From Nostoc sp. S13 (GTDB taxonomy: Bacteria > Cyanobacteriota > Cyanobacteriia > Cyanobacteriales > Nostocaceae), in assembly GCF_029379315.1 (NCBI RefSeq), contig NZ_JAQYWQ010000009.1, forward strand, positions 48,694 through 112,693: a stretch of 64,000 nt of DNA. The letters run 5' to 3'. The translations under genes were made by a program, and so were the position numbers. The notes under the pieces are model-generated. The model saw only the letters and a list, made by a program, of their open reading frames with translations. It had not been told where the DNA came from and made no database searches. Shown here one piece after another: positions 8,531 to 18,377 of this stretch (position 1 is the first letter of the stretch; each line of letters opens with the position of its first letter).

Positions 8531-9814
8531 ATGACTGAAAACAACGATACTTTGCTGCTAAAAGCTGCTAAAAGTGGTGATATCAAGGGACTGTGTGCGC
8601 TACTGGCTGCTGGTGCCTTGGTAGACGCGTGCGATCACCAAGGCACGACCGCGTTAATGTTTGCTGCCAATTTAGGCTACACCGAAATTGGGCGAGCGCT
8701 GCTGGATGCTGGGGCAAATATTAACTTGCCCAGAAAACTCTATGGTTTGACGGCTTTGATGTTGGCAGCTAGTGCCAAACAGCTTGACATTGTGCAGCTT
8801 TTATTATCCAGAGGTGCTGATGTCAATGCCACTAATGAAGATGGCAGCACAGCTTTAATGGCAGCAGTACTCAAAGGTCATATCGATGTAGTACCAGTCT
8901 TATTGGCTGCTGGTGCCCAAGTTAATATCGCAGATAAAGATGATGATACTGCGTTGAAACTCGCCGTTAAGCAGGGAAAAATAGAAGTTATAGAAGCAAT
9001 TCTCCAAACTAGTGTCGATGTCAATATCCCAGATGAGGAGGGTGAGACACTCTTAATGCTAGCGGCAGACTTGGGACATCTGGAGATTGTGGAAGCACTA
9101 TTGGCAGCAGGGGCTGATGTGAATGTGAAAAACGCTGATGGTGGAACTGCCTTATCAGCAGCAGCTGCTGCTGGACACAGTGCGATCGCAGCAGCTTTAC
9201 TAGATCGAGGTGCCGAGATTAATCTGCAAGATCAAGATGGTGAAACTCCCCTACATCTTGCCGTTGTGGAAGGCTACATTGATGTAGTGCAAGTGTTACT
9301 TAACAGGGGTGCAGATGTCCAAATTAGCAACCACCTGGGTGATACGGCACTGCTTGTAGCAGCATTGCAGGGACACAGCCAAATTGTCGAGGCACTGCTG
9401 CATTCTGGGGCAGATATTACTGGGAAAAACCTTGGTGAAGTACCTTTGACTCTGGCTGCATCACAAGGACACACCCAAACAGTGAAAGTGTTGCTAGACT
9501 ATGGTGCTGATGCCAACACTCCGGGGGATGGTGGCAAAACTGCTTTAATCAAGGCAACCGAACGCAATCACACAGAGATTATACATTTGCTGCTGGCAAA
9601 GGGGGCAGATGTGAATTTTCAAGACTCAGCGAGGGCAACATCATTGATGTGGGCCGCGTCAGCAGGTTATGACGAAATTGTGCAGTTATTACTCCAAGCT
9701 GGGGCAAATGTGAATTTGAAAAACCGGGGTGGTTATACTGCTTTGATGATTGCAGAATTTAATAGTTATAAGAATGTCGTGCGGAGTCTGCAAAAAGCTG
9801 GGGCGCAAGAATAA
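8531..9814 (+). CDS. Ankyrin repeat protein
   Basis: Composed almost entirely of about 13 ankyrin repeats of 32-33 residues (pattern G-T-LM-A-A--GH--IV--LL-AGADVN), without signal peptide or membrane helix; 427 residues from the ATG at 8531. An upstream TTG (8489) would add 14 residues that do not fit the fold, so the ATG beginning MTENNDTLLLKAAK is preferred. Ankyrin stacks mediate protein-protein contacts; the partner is unknown. The gene is followed by 560 bp of non-coding DNA, so it is monocistronic. Confidence 0.92.
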   Translation: MTENNDTLLLKAAKSGDIKGLCALLAAGALVDACDHQGTTALMFAANLGYTEIGRALLDAGANINLPRKLYGLTALMLAASAKQLDIVQLLLSRGADVNATNEDGSTALMAAVLKGHIDVVPVLLAAGAQVNIADKDDDTALKLAVKQGKIEVIEAILQTSVDVNIPDEEGETLLMLAADLGHLEIVEALLAAGADVNVKNADGGTALSAAAAAGHSAIAAALLDRGAEINLQDQDGETPLHLAVVEGYIDVVQVLLNRGADVQISNHLGDTALLVAALQGHSQIVEALLHSGADITGKNLGEVPLTLAASQGHTQTVKVLLDYGADANTPGDGGKTALIKATERNHTEIIHLLLAKGADVNFQDSARATSLMWAASAGYDEIVQLLLQAGANVNLKNRGGYTALMIAEFNSYKNVVRSLQKAGAQE

Positions 9815-10376
9815 TTATCTGAATTCTTCATCTAAAATATTTTCATAAATATCTTGACAAATCATTAAATTAAGGTTAATAACTTAAATACCAAGGAAGT
9901 TTAAAACAACCAAATCTAGACGTGAGAAACAAAGAAAGCAAAACTCCGTCGTAGCTGTTGTAAACTTGCTACGGCGGAGAAAGGAAAAATTAAAACGCCA
10001 AAACGGAGCAGGCCAAATGCTTGTGTCACAAGGATCGAAAGAAAGCAAAAATGAAGAATTAAATTTACTTTTTACTTTTTACCTTGTACTTTTTAGCTTT
10101 TACCTACTCTCCCCCTCGGCGTTTCCTACTGTGCTAGATGTGCAAAATATATAGTTTTTGCTTGAAGAGAAAAGTATTCTAAGCATCATTTTTTATGTAT
10201 CATCTTCAAGGCTAAATACAAATAAGTCACAAAAAGGGTTGATGTGCGACCATTTAGGCGATCGCTAGGGAAAGTCAAAGAAAAATAAATAAAAAATTTA
10301 ATCCCTGTGGTGAATCCCTAGTCACAATAAGTTTAAGCATTGACTGATGACTTGACCAAACAAAAATGTCTAATGA
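9815..10376. other. Intergenic, no supported gene
   Basis: AT-rich spacer. Holds an imperfect 12-bp hairpin, CTCCGTCGTAGC (9944-9955) with GCTACGGCGGAG (9968-9979), and T-rich, repeat-like text from 10060 to 10110. A 62-codon frame at 9966 has low-complexity composition and no homology signal. Confidence 0.6.
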
Positions 10377-11768
10377 CTATAAAATTTGGAGAACAACTAG
10401 TGTCATATCATCAGTGTTTTGCTTCTCATCACCAATGAATTGCTGAACTTGGTCAAAAAGGTAATCCACAATCTCCTGTGGGCCATTGCAGTACTTACAA
10501 GCCGTATTGAAGCCAGTGACAAAATTCTCTTCATCGAAGCGATCGCCACCCGCAGCAGCGGCATCGGTCAAGCCATCTGTATAATAAATAATTGTATCCC
10601 CAGGCTCTAACTGCACCTGGGCATCTTCATATTGGCTGTTAGCATCCAAACCGATTAACATTCCGAGAGTATCTAAACGGCTGACAGTTTTTGTCGCTGC
10701 GTGCCACCACAAAGGAGGATTGTGTGCCGCATTACTATAAGACAAAATTCGGCTGTGGGGGTTATATTCTGAGTAAAATAGCGTTACAAAGCGGTGCGAA
10801 TTTTCCAAATCCGCATACATAACTCTATTTAAGTTTTGCAGAATTCCGGCTGGGGAATTACCATGTAGCACTTCTCCCCGTAGCATTCCCCGCATCATTG
10901 TCATAATCAGCCCCGCCGGGACACCTTTGCCCATGACATCTCCAATAACCAAACCCCAGCGACTAGTTTCCGTGCCGCCTTTGGTCTTGGGCTGAATCCG
11001 ATTATGATTGGTAGCAATAAAATCGTAGTAGTCTCCGCCGACACGATTAGCAGGTTTACAGCGTGCCGCTAGGACTGCACCAGGGATTGTAGGGCATTGA
11101 CGGGGTAGAAGTCGCCGTTGAATTTCTGCGCCAATTTCTAGTTCTTGGTCTAGGCGTTCTTTTTTTCTTAGTTCTACAGCTAGTTCATCGTTTTCGATCG
11201 CTACTGCTGTTTGGTCTGCTACTAACCTAACTAACTTTTGTCTAGTTTCTGTCCAACTATATTCTGGATCGCGGCTCAAGACATAGAGCCATCCCCGTTC
11301 TGTATGCTTCACCAGAATCGCTGTACCAAAGATTTGCACATCTGGCCCCAAATAGCGATGCATCTGGTCATCCAAAATCCCGGTGGCATTCGCTAGAGGG
11401 GCAGTATTGGGCACAAGCGTGATTTGACTGCTGGCTATTTCTAGCGCTTTGCGGATATGCTTTCGCTGGCGACTATCTTGCCAATGTAACTGCTCTAACC
11501 TGACTTGACCATTAGGTTTATAGAGAAACAGGGCGCTGCCGTCTGCATCTGTCACTCTTGTTGCCATCAGCGGGATCAGTTCCAAAAACTGATTCAAATT
11601 ATTGAAACTTCTCAGGGCAAATCCTAAAGAACTTAGCAAATCTTGAATTTTGTTCTGTTCCCGGTGCAACCTTGCCACGAGTTCTTTGAGTGCTACGACT
11701 GGTGTGACATCCGTCGCGGCACTACTATTGTTGTCAGTGGGTTGAGAAGGCAGTTGAGACACAGGCAC
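10377..11768 (-). CDS. GAF domain - PP2C (RsbU/SpoIIE-type) serine phosphatase
   Basis: 463 residues. A short N-terminal helical region is followed by a GAF-like sensor (about 50-205, ending VADQTAVAIENDEL), a linker coiled coil (RKKERLDQELEIGAEIQRRL) and a PP2C phosphatase domain (about 225-463). Metal-binding motifs are visible: GGDYYDF, GDVMGKG, YTDGLTDA and the terminal DDMTLVVL. Such proteins dephosphorylate anti-sigma-factor antagonists in partner-switching signalling. All canonical aspartates look intact. It is on the same strand as ftsY but 1.3 kb away, so probably its own unit. Input signal unknown. Confidence 0.9.
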   Translation of the reverse strand: MPVSQLPSQPTDNNSSAATDVTPVVALKELVARLHREQNKIQDLLSSLGFALRSFNNLNQFLELIPLMATRVTDADGSALFLYKPNGQVRLEQLHWQDSRQRKHIRKALEIASSQITLVPNTAPLANATGILDDQMHRYLGPDVQIFGTAILVKHTERGWLYVLSRDPEYSWTETRQKLVRLVADQTAVAIENDELAVELRKKERLDQELEIGAEIQRRLLPRQCPTIPGAVLAARCKPANRVGGDYYDFIATNHNRIQPKTKGGTETSRWGLVIGDVMGKGVPAGLIMTMMRGMLRGEVLHGNSPAGILQNLNRVMYADLENSHRFVTLFYSEYNPHSRILSYSNAAHNPPLWWHAATKTVSRLDTLGMLIGLDANSQYEDAQVQLEPGDTIIYYTDGLTDAAAAGGDRFDEENFVTGFNTACKYCNGPQEIVDYLFDQVQQFIGDEKQNTDDMTLVVLQIL

Positions 11769-13073
11769 AGGTACTATTGCACTTTATATTGGCTGATTTT
11801 AGATTACTTATAAATCTTTTGGCTTTGGTATTGCTAAACCATATTTAGACAAGACTTGTCATTTTAGCAAGAGTATAAAGACGTAACAGGCAAATTTTAT
11901 AAGTATTTTATTTGCTTATTGTATTTCTAATCAAATATTAGGAATTTCAAATCATGTATTTTTAGTCCAAATCCAACCTGTAAAAATTACTAGTTTCGGT
12001 GATAGTTCAGAAAGTTTTTCATTTTTTCATAACTTAATTCCCAAAGCATATCTCTAAAGTCATAAAAATACTCTCTTCAAAGAATAATTCATCACGTTTT
12101 CAGAGTGACTGTTTGGGCAGAGGCAACTAGGAGACTAGAAGTCTTTTGAGTGAAAACCTCTATAAGCGCTCAAATCCAGCTTGGTTTGGGAAAAAACAGA
12201 CTTACACTCATTCCCAAACCTGAGAATATGTAAATAAGTCTTCAAATACTTAATTTGTATACCATAATTGCCGGGATAATCGCCAAGATTGAGCTTTTCC
12301 ATTTTTAATTTCTCGTTTTGCAAATTTGGAATTGCTGAAGATGCAAAACTTAAACCCATTGAAACGGGATAAAAATGAGATAACCCTATTTTTTGAGTCA
12401 GTGGTAACAGACTTAAACCATTAGCCTGTAATTGATTTTAGGGGGGTCAGAAGCCTTCCTTTTGTTGAGGTAGGCGCTGGGCAAACAGCTGACGCTCGTA
12501 TCCTTACTACTTTCTCAAGCTAGTAATCAAGGGTTTGTAGTCAGTTAGCGCCGGAACAGGGGGTTTCCACGCCAGTTGCTTCTCCTGTTCAAAGACGCTA
12601 CGCATAGCTTGCTTCACCGCAAGGGTACAAGTGGGGCAAAGCCGCCCAACGCACTGGCTCCCCATGAGCGACTAACTTTACCATTTTCTAAGCACTAAAG
12701 TGCTTACTACGAACTTCGTGCTGGCTCCCCAACGCACTGCTCACCGCTCAGACTGCTGTCCATCCCACAATAGTTGTATTTGTGGGGGTGAGCATCTCGC
12801 CTGCCCTTTAAATTGCTGCAAAATGGGAGTTTAGGGACTTTTGTGTGTCACAACTAAATTCCCGTGCTGCTACATTTAAAAAGCCCATTCGGGGTGTGAA
12901 CAAAGGGCATTAGCTTGAAATTTTAGCAAAAGTCACCCATTGATTGTGACAAACTTTAGCACTTGAGCTGTTTCCAGTATTTTGTTTGTAATTAGTTCAA
13001 GTGATAATACCAGATCAGTCAGCCCTAAATTTATCAGTTTGTCAAGAAAAATTTTTAACCCCAAATTTTTCAA
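11769..13073. other. Long intergenic region with repeats and relics
   Basis: 1.3 kb without an intact gene. 11800-12430 is AT-rich and featureless; a 74-codon minus-strand frame at 12135 has no recognisable features. 12440-12780 is dense in repeat text: the possible tnpB relic, SDR text (12590-12650), the palindromes AAGCACTAAAGTGCTT and ACGAACTTCGT near 12690-12720, and two copies of the phrase CTGGCTCCCCA. 12800-13070 shows nothing clear. Confidence 0.6.
12447..12593 (-). pseudogene. Possible TnpB N-terminal relic
   Basis: Minus-strand translation gives WKPPVPALTDYKPLITSLRK, two stops, then YERQLFAQRLPQQKEGF. This resembles the N-terminal region of IS605-type TnpB, where a short helix precedes a conserved W-V-Q-L stretch, but the match is from memory and short. 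SDR sequence abuts it upstream. Could be coincidence. Confidence 0.25.
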
Positions 13074-14738
13074 CTAGCCACTCAAGAGAGCTTCGACAAA
13101 CTCATAGCTAGAAAAGGGGCGCAGGTCTTCAATTCCTTCGCCAGCACCAATAAAGCGAATCGGTAAACCTAGCTGTTGCACTACGGCAAGGGCAACGCCG
13201 CCTTTAGCGGTGCCATCTAGCTTGGTTAAGACAACGCCACTTAGTTGGGCAGCTTGCGAAAAAACTTCGGCTTGCCGCAGTCCATTTTGACCTAAAGTGG
13301 CATCTAGAACCAACAGTGATTCTACTTTGGCATTTGGGGCTTTTTTGTCGATAATTCGGCGGATTTTGCTGAGTTCGTCCATTAAATTTTTCTTGTTTTG
13401 TAGTCGTCCAGCTGTATCCACCAAAAGTAATTCTGTTTGACGCGCTTGGGCGGCAACGATCGCATCAAACACAACTGCTGCCGGATCTGTATTCTTTCCA
13501 GGATTGGCAATTACTTCCACACCACTTCTGCTACCCCAAACCTTTACCTGTTCCACGGCGGCAGCGCGGAAGGTATCTGCTGCCCCAATCAAGCATTTAT
13601 AGCCAGATTTTTGTCCCAAGTGGGCAATTTTGCCGATGGTGGTGGTTTTACCGGCACCATTCACCCCGGTGATTAACCAAATGTTTAAGGTTTCTTTTTC
13701 TGGGGTAAAGCTAGTTTTATGGGATATTTTGCTCGGTGCATCCAGCATATCCCGGAGGATTTTTTTCAGGTAAGCGATCGCTTCTTCTGGTGCGGTAACT
13801 TCTTCTCGAAGTTTTTTCTGTAGGGCATTGATAATAAAGTCTGTCGCCTCTACACCCACATCAGCTTGCAGGAGCAATGCTTCAATTTCCGTCACAGCAG
13901 CTTGGTTAAGCGGCCCTTGACCGACGATCGCCTTCAGTTGGTTGAGAATACTACGACGAGTTTTGTCTAACCCTTGTCGGAGCTTTTTCAGCCAGGTAAT
14001 TTCTTCAATAGAAACGTCTTCTGCACTTCTACCTTGAGCTGCGAGAACTTTCGCCGACCAGACAAACCCATCATCAAATACCAGTCCGGGAATTTCCTCT
14101 GCTGTCTCTGAGGTTGCAGCTACTGGCTGTACTACCTCCGTTTCTGGGACTTCAATGGCGGTGGCTACTAGTTGTTCCAGCTTGGCTTGCCGTTCTGCCG
14201 CCGCCCGTTCTAAGAAAGATAGTGCTGTTGGCTGTGCTGCCTCTGGCGTAGCTAGTGGTTCGGTGGGTGTTGGTTCAACTTCACTTGCGGTTAGTTCTGG
14301 GCTTTTGATATCTGGCTGTTCAGCAATTGCTGCCACTAAGGAATCTTCTGTACTTTCTTCCTCAGTAGCAGCTTGGATAATTTCTGGCTGTGCTGTTTCT
14401 ACGGTTGTACTAACAGGTGACTCAGTTGCTTCTGGTTCGGTGATTTGGGCAATTGCCGTTTCTGGGGTTTCAGGTTGTGCTGATGGTGCTGAGGTATCTG
14501 CTGAATCAGGCGGGGTTTCTACTACCTCGGCTTGTTGTTTTTGCTGAATGTTTTTGTAGGCAGCTTTAGCAAACGCCAACAAGTCTGCCGTTGTCTCTGG
14601 TACAGTTTCAGCAGTTGGTGTTGACGTTTCGGCTGGCTCTGGTTGGGGTTCTTGTGCAGGAGGAGTTTCTTTCTGCTTCTGATCAGAGGGAGTATCAGAC
14701 GAATTGTTATATTGACGACGGAACCAATTAAAAACCAT
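13074..14738 (-). CDS. ftsY: Signal recognition particle receptor FtsY
   Basis: 554 residues. About 225 N-terminal residues are acidic, Pro/Ala/Glu-rich and low-complexity (membrane-association A domain), followed by the N helical bundle (LKKLRQGLDKTRRSILNQL) and the G domain: P-loop GVNGAGKTTT near 355, DTFRAAA, DTAGR and TKLDGTAKGG. The protein docks SRP-bound ribosomes at the membrane for co-translational insertion. It lies downstream of nusB on the same strand. The long A domain explains the length, above that of E. coli FtsY. Identification is secure. Confidence 0.98.
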   Translation of the reverse strand: MVFNWFRRQYNNSSDTPSDQKQKETPPAQEPQPEPAETSTPTAETVPETTADLLAFAKAAYKNIQQKQQAEVVETPPDSADTSAPSAQPETPETAIAQITEPEATESPVSTTVETAQPEIIQAATEEESTEDSLVAAIAEQPDIKSPELTASEVEPTPTEPLATPEAAQPTALSFLERAAAERQAKLEQLVATAIEVPETEVVQPVAATSETAEEIPGLVFDDGFVWSAKVLAAQGRSAEDVSIEEITWLKKLRQGLDKTRRSILNQLKAIVGQGPLNQAAVTEIEALLLQADVGVEATDFIINALQKKLREEVTAPEEAIAYLKKILRDMLDAPSKISHKTSFTPEKETLNIWLITGVNGAGKTTTIGKIAHLGQKSGYKCLIGAADTFRAAAVEQVKVWGSRSGVEVIANPGKNTDPAAVVFDAIVAAQARQTELLLVDTAGRLQNKKNLMDELSKIRRIIDKKAPNAKVESLLVLDATLGQNGLRQAEVFSQAAQLSGVVLTKLDGTAKGGVALAVVQQLGLPIRFIGAGEGIEDLRPFSSYEFVEALLSG

Positions 14739-14796
14739 TGCAGCAGTATTGGTTATATGAGTTTATAAGTTATAAGTTATGAGTTTAATTTAACTT

Positions 14797-14848
14797 GGGG
14801 CATTGGGCATGGAGCATTGGGCATTGGGCATTGGGCATTGGGCATTGG
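14797..14848. repeat. Heptanucleotide tandem repeat (STRR)
   Basis: About six near-perfect copies of GGGCATT lie between nusB and ftsY. Heptamer STRRs of this kind are characteristic of Nostoc/Anabaena. A shorter, degenerate GGGCATG/GGGCATT run occurs at 52891-52922. Confidence 0.85.
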
Positions 14849-14920
14849 TGATTCTCCTTGTCTCCCTCATCCCCCCTCATCCCGCTCATCCTCCTCACTA
14901 TGACAAATAAGTATAAAAAA

Positions 14921-15562
14921 CTACGCACTTTTTTTCTGGTCACTGACTCGGCGCAAAACACCGTTAATAAACCGATGACCATCTTCTCCACTGTAGCGTT
15001 TGGCTAGTTCCACAGCTTCGTTGATGGCGATACTGTCTGGAACTCCTAAGAACTTCATTTCTGCCACAGCGATTTGCAGGATATCGCGGTCAATTTGGGC
15101 CAGGCGAGTTACTTGCCAATCTACTAAGGCACTAGAAAGGAGTTCATCTATAATGTGTCGATTTTCGTTGATGGTAATCACAAGCTCTTTTGCGTAATTA
15201 CGGACTCCCTTATCCTGATTAGCTAACTGAATCAATACTGGGAAATCAACTGCCGTACCCAACTGATTGATTGCTGTCTGGGTGCAGGCGATCGCTTCTT
15301 GCAGCATTGTTCTGGCAGTATCGAGGTCGGAGGCGCGAGTTTGGCTACTTAAGAGGCGATCGTTACTGCGTTGCAGTTCACCTGCGGCATTATCGAGGGT
15401 ATCTTGCACTTCTGAAGTTAGGGTGCGTACTGCTCCTAGCACCAACTTGGATACTAATTGATCGTCTTCCAATTTATCTAATTTCTTTGGGTTGACTGGT
15501 AATTGGCTAAGGCTTAAAAGCGCCAATTCACGAGCAATTTGCTGGGGTTTACGAGGTTGCAT
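14921..15562 (-). CDS. nusB: Transcription antitermination factor NusB
   Basis: 213 residues. The C-terminal half carries the NusB helical core with the signature [24 protein letters not shown] (split here only by description; residues about 183-206). The N-terminal part, starting [20 protein letters not shown], is extended as usual in cyanobacteria. NusB binds boxA RNA with NusE/S10 in rRNA antitermination complexes. It lies between DUF502 and ftsY on the same strand, an order I recall as conserved in cyanobacteria. The upstream gap of 380 bp includes the severed DUF502 tail. Confidence 0.93.
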   Translation of the reverse strand: MQPRKPQQIARELALLSLSQLPVNPKKLDKLEDDQLVSKLVLGAVRTLTSEVQDTLDNAAGELQRSNDRLLSSQTRASDLDTARTMLQEAIACTQTAINQLGTAVDFPVLIQLANQDKGVRNYAKELVITINENRHIIDELLSSALVDWQVTRLAQIDRDILQIAVAEMKFLGVPDSIAINEAVELAKRYSGEDGHRFINGVLRRVSDQKKSA

Positions 15563-15684
15563 AAAACTGAGGGGTGATTGTGCGAGAACTGATTAACTAG
15601 GCGGGACAAACTTATAAGTGTATCAACTTTGGCACAGTCAAACAACAAGATTACGAATTTGCTTGTGACTATGCCAGATTGATT

Positions 15685-15822
15685 TTAAATTTCTTCAACG
15701 GGAATAACCTGCTGCTTGATTTCGTCGTGTTTCACTTCCAGTGTGGACTCTTTGGCGAAAACCAAGGGCGTATTGGGGGCGACAATCCCACCTGATACAA
15801 CTATTTTAAAGGCATCTTCAAT
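15685..15822 (-). pseudogene. Severed C-terminal tail of the DUF502 gene
   Basis: Reads EDAFKIVVSGGIVAPNTPLV, then about 24 more residues ending QQVIPVEEI before a TAA at 15685-15687. It continues the DUF502 reading exactly if the 139-bp element and one copy of its 3-bp duplication are removed: ...NLSMSI joins EDAFKIVVSGG. No start codon or ribosome-binding site makes it independently expressed. Confidence 0.75.
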
Positions 15823-15961
15823 AGACTTATCCGGAAATGAGAACTTTATTTGGCTGAAACCTAGCTCTGGAGAGGGTTTTAGAGGTTCCTGTTTTATATA
15901 AGCTAAAAAGCCAGCTATGTAAGGGTTTCAGCTATTTTGAGGTTTATTTGTGGATAAGTCT
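15823..15961. mobile_element. 139-bp miniature inverted-repeat element (MITE)
   Basis: Ends are exact inverted repeats AGACTTATCC (15823-15832) and GGATAAGTCT (15952-15961), with weaker symmetry continuing inward (AAAT and AACC blocks). It is flanked by direct repeats AAT (15820-15822 and 15962-15964). A TA target (15822-15823, 15961-15962) is an alternative reading, as for IS630/Tc1-type elements. No coding capacity. Inserted in the DUF502 gene. Confidence 0.75.
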
Positions 15962-16645
15962 AATGGACATGGAAAGGTTCACCACCTCGTCTTCAGGAAC
16001 GACTGCGTACCATCCAGTAGTAGGATTCGGGGTGGTGGGGATAAAAACACTTAGCACCGGGCGAGACATCTGGGCTTGGATATCACTGCTGATTGCACCA
16101 GTGACAAAGGCGATCGCCCAAATTCCTCGGCGGGGATACTCTACCAAAATTACACGGCGAAACTTACCATTAGAATCTTTTAAGATTGTTTCTAAAAGCT
16201 GTTTGAGGGTTTTGTATACCTGCCCCGCTAAAGGTATTGCCTGTAATAATCGCTCACCAAAATCTAACAACCACCGCCCAGCAATATTGCGAGCCATCAA
16301 GCCCATTAACAGGATACTTAGTAAGGGTACAGCCAACCCTACTAACAAATTCAGTATATTTACTAGAATTGGGTTTAACCCATCAAAGGGATTCAGTTGT
16401 TTGGGAATTTGGGTGAGGAAGTTGATTACCCAAGTAGCAATGGTAATTGTCAGCCAGATAGTGGTTGCTAGGGGAATTACTACCAACAAACCAGCAATCA
16501 GGTCGTTTTTTAAGTCCTGTTTTAGGCGATCGATTACCAAGCCCCGATTCTCCTGTTTTAAGCTAGAGGAATTTTTGTTATTGGTATGTATATCAGCAGA
16601 TTCGTTAAATTCCGGAGACTTTAACTTTGGCAGCTTCTGCCGCAA
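15944..16645 (-). CDS. DUF502 family membrane protein, C-terminally truncated by an insertion
   Basis: 233 residues as now read, versus about 272 when the insertion is removed. Two transmembrane helices (about 52-75 and 91-119) and the DUF502 core: LKQDLKNDLIAGLLVVIPLA, the LAGQVYKTLKQLLETIL region and the terminal PTTGWYAVVPEDEVVNLSMS. After SMSI the frame enters the inserted element and stops after RLIHK. The membrane core is complete, so the product may still work without its roughly 44-residue tail. Family function unknown. The first about 35 residues are poorly conserved, so a later start is possible. The equally long plus-strand frame is its shadow. Confidence 0.85.
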   Translation of the reverse strand: MRQKLPKLKSPEFNESADIHTNNKNSSSLKQENRGLVIDRLKQDLKNDLIAGLLVVIPLATTIWLTITIATWVINFLTQIPKQLNPFDGLNPILVNILNLLVGLAVPLLSILLMGLMARNIAGRWLLDFGERLLQAIPLAGQVYKTLKQLLETILKDSNGKFRRVILVEYPRRGIWAIAFVTGAISSDIQAQMSRPVLSVFIPTTPNPTTGWYAVVPEDEVVNLSMSIRLIHK

Positions 16646-16851
16646 CTAACTGTCCAAAACCTAGCACCTTGGCTGCTGCCGCAAAAACACGTACTTGTTG
16701 CGGAAATCAGCTATTTTCTTACAGCATACACATAGACATCAACCAATCCGATGGCGACTGGTTATTTTTAGAGGATGTTACTTTTCTTTGTAAGACTTGT
16801 AATTGACACTCTCAGCACGCTTGGTAACTGAGATTCTTAAGAGATAAAACC

Positions 16852-17180
16852 CTAGTGGATCTTGATTCGTAACGGCTGTGCCAAACAGCCTCTAGACAGT
16901 CCGGTAAAACCATTCTGCTTACTTTTTCTTCCGATATTCGCAGCCCCATTTGAATCTGCATTAACCAGATGTCCATATGTACTCTGATACAACCCCCTTT
17001 TTACTCGCCTACCAGAAAACTCGTATGTAGCAGGTTTATCAGCGTTGTAAACGGGCAACTCGTCACTATCCAAAGCACTAGCCTTGCTAGTGTAAGATTC
17101 CTCTTGCTTTTGATAAATCAAACCTATTACTAATCTACCGCGCTCAATCAAAAGCTGCTGATGATTGTGAAAGTACCACC
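16852..17180 (-). pseudogene. TnpB (IS200/IS605 OrfB) C-terminal relic
   Basis: Encodes only the C-terminal third of a TnpB-type RNA-guided nuclease: ESYTSKASALDSDELPVYN, EFSGRRVKRGLYQS, then the RuvC-III-like NADSNGAANI and the terminal PLRIKIH. The usual ESYTSK...RRGLY subtype is recognised. The N-terminal part, RuvC-I and most of RuvC-II are missing and no start or ribosome-binding site is evident; coding similarity continues a few codons 5' of the first possible start. Not functional as a nuclease. Confidence 0.75.
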
Positions 17181-17349
17181 GGGTAAACTGAGAAATTATT
17201 TTATCTGGTCAGTCACTCACATTTGAGCCAAGATCCCCGAGTTCTCAAAGAAGGTGGGGATCTGTCTAGCACATCTATGCGGCCGTACTGATTTTGCGAT
17301 CGCGTACCCGCCCACCATAGACGATCGCTGCTTTTGAATCAAAACTTCT

Positions 17350-18258
17350 TCATACTGCATCAGCCTGTGTAGTTTCTGAATCCGTGCACTGTAACTGTTG
17401 TATACTCTCCTGTGCCAGAATTGCTGTTGCGTCTAAATTAGGTTTTGGTAGATACTTCATTTCCCAAACTTTGAGCAAAATCAGGTATTCGTAGAATGCC
17501 TGCAATGTACACCAAGCAAGTCCAGCGCGTCCATCTAAACATCCGCCTAAGATAAAATACATATATATAAACCGTAGCAACGGTCTGGCGGGTAAACGCA
17601 AAGACAAATCTTTCAGGGCGCGGCGTTTTTCGATTTCCGATTTGCCAAAGAATAAATCTCGCCAGTTTACGTTTCCTTGCTCTAATTGATACAATGTTTC
17701 TTGAGCTTCATCTGTAGAATAACGGTTGTGTTTTTCAATCCAGCGACTCAAGCCTTTACTACAAGTGTAGTGAGGGTATGTTTCTTTTAAAAAGCTAGTT
17801 GTACCGTCACAAACTTCCCGCTCAGTATGACCGTAGTCTGTAAACCACACTTTACCGTGACGGAAGAGGCGCATTTGGTAACGGGGATACTGTGTGCTGT
17901 AGCGAATCCAATGATTCATGAACATCACACGTTCAGCCACGTAGTAACCGATGTAGTCTGGATTCTGACTTGCCTTTTCGCATTCTGCGAACAGTTCTGG
18001 TGTCATGCGCTCGTCAGCTTCGAGAATGTAAACCCATTCGTGCTGTGGGGATATAGACTCTAACATCCAGGTGCGTTGGCGTCCGTGACTTTCAAAAGCG
18101 TGTTGGACGACGCGAATGGGATAGCGACTGGCGATTTCCACAGTGCGATCGCTACTGCATGAATCCACAACAATGATGTCATCCGCTAGCATCGCCGATT
18201 CGATACAAGCAGCAATATCTAGTTCTTCGTTATATGTCAGTATGTAAATTGAGAACAT
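17350..18258 (-). CDS. hpsK: Glycosyltransferase family 2 (HpsK position)
   Basis: 302 residues of a GT-A glycosyltransferase. The N-terminal FSIYILTYNEELDIAACIES nucleotide-sugar fold is followed by DDIIVVDSCSSDRT and the acidic metal-binding stretch ILEADERMTP. It most resembles the WaaE/KdtX-like GT2 subgroup (YPRYQMRLFRHG). Two hydrophobic stretches near 228-262 may associate with the membrane. It is the last gene of the hps cluster, where Nostoc punctiforme has hpsK; a role in hormogonium polysaccharide assembly follows from that position. Symbol assignment rests on gene order. A hairpin (18317-18367) separates it from hpsJ. Confidence 0.75.
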   Translation of the reverse strand: MFSIYILTYNEELDIAACIESAMLADDIIVVDSCSSDRTVEIASRYPIRVVQHAFESHGRQRTWMLESISPQHEWVYILEADERMTPELFAECEKASQNPDYIGYYVAERVMFMNHWIRYSTQYPRYQMRLFRHGKVWFTDYGHTEREVCDGTTSFLKETYPHYTCSKGLSRWIEKHNRYSTDEAQETLYQLEQGNVNWRDLFFGKSEIEKRRALKDLSLRLPARPLLRFIYMYFILGGCLDGRAGLAWCTLQAFYEYLILLKVWEMKYLPKPNLDATAILAQESIQQLQCTDSETTQADAV

Positions 18259-18316
18259 TAGTCAAGTTTTATAGTGATTTTACTCAGTGATAATTGCCTT
18301 TTTATTGTTATTAGAT

Positions 18317-18367
18317 GCATGGCAGTATCAGCCGTCAACAATTATTGGATACGTCCTACTGCCATGC
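18317..18367 (-). terminator. Hairpin between hpsJ and hpsK
   Basis: Perfect 11-bp arms GCATGGCAGTA (18317-18327) and TACTGCCATGC (18357-18367) around a 29-base loop, directly after the hpsJ stop. No T-run follows, so it may be a processing or attenuation structure rather than a full terminator. Confidence 0.45.
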
Positions 18368-18377
18368 CAATAGTCGA

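Noticed and set aside
12135..12359. 74-codon minus-strand frame
   Set aside because: Contains repeat-like text (NLQNEKLKMEKLN), no domain, and lies in AT-rich spacer.
12440..12830. Large structured RNA (RNase P, tmRNA or riboswitch)
   Set aside because: The region has many short palindromes, but none of the conserved cores of those RNAs could be matched; repeat debris explains it better.
15948..16649. 233-codon plus-strand open frame
   Set aside because: Exactly antisense to the DUF502 gene; composition (Ser/Ile/Asn-rich, no domain) is that of a shadow, and the minus-strand product has clear family motifs and helices.
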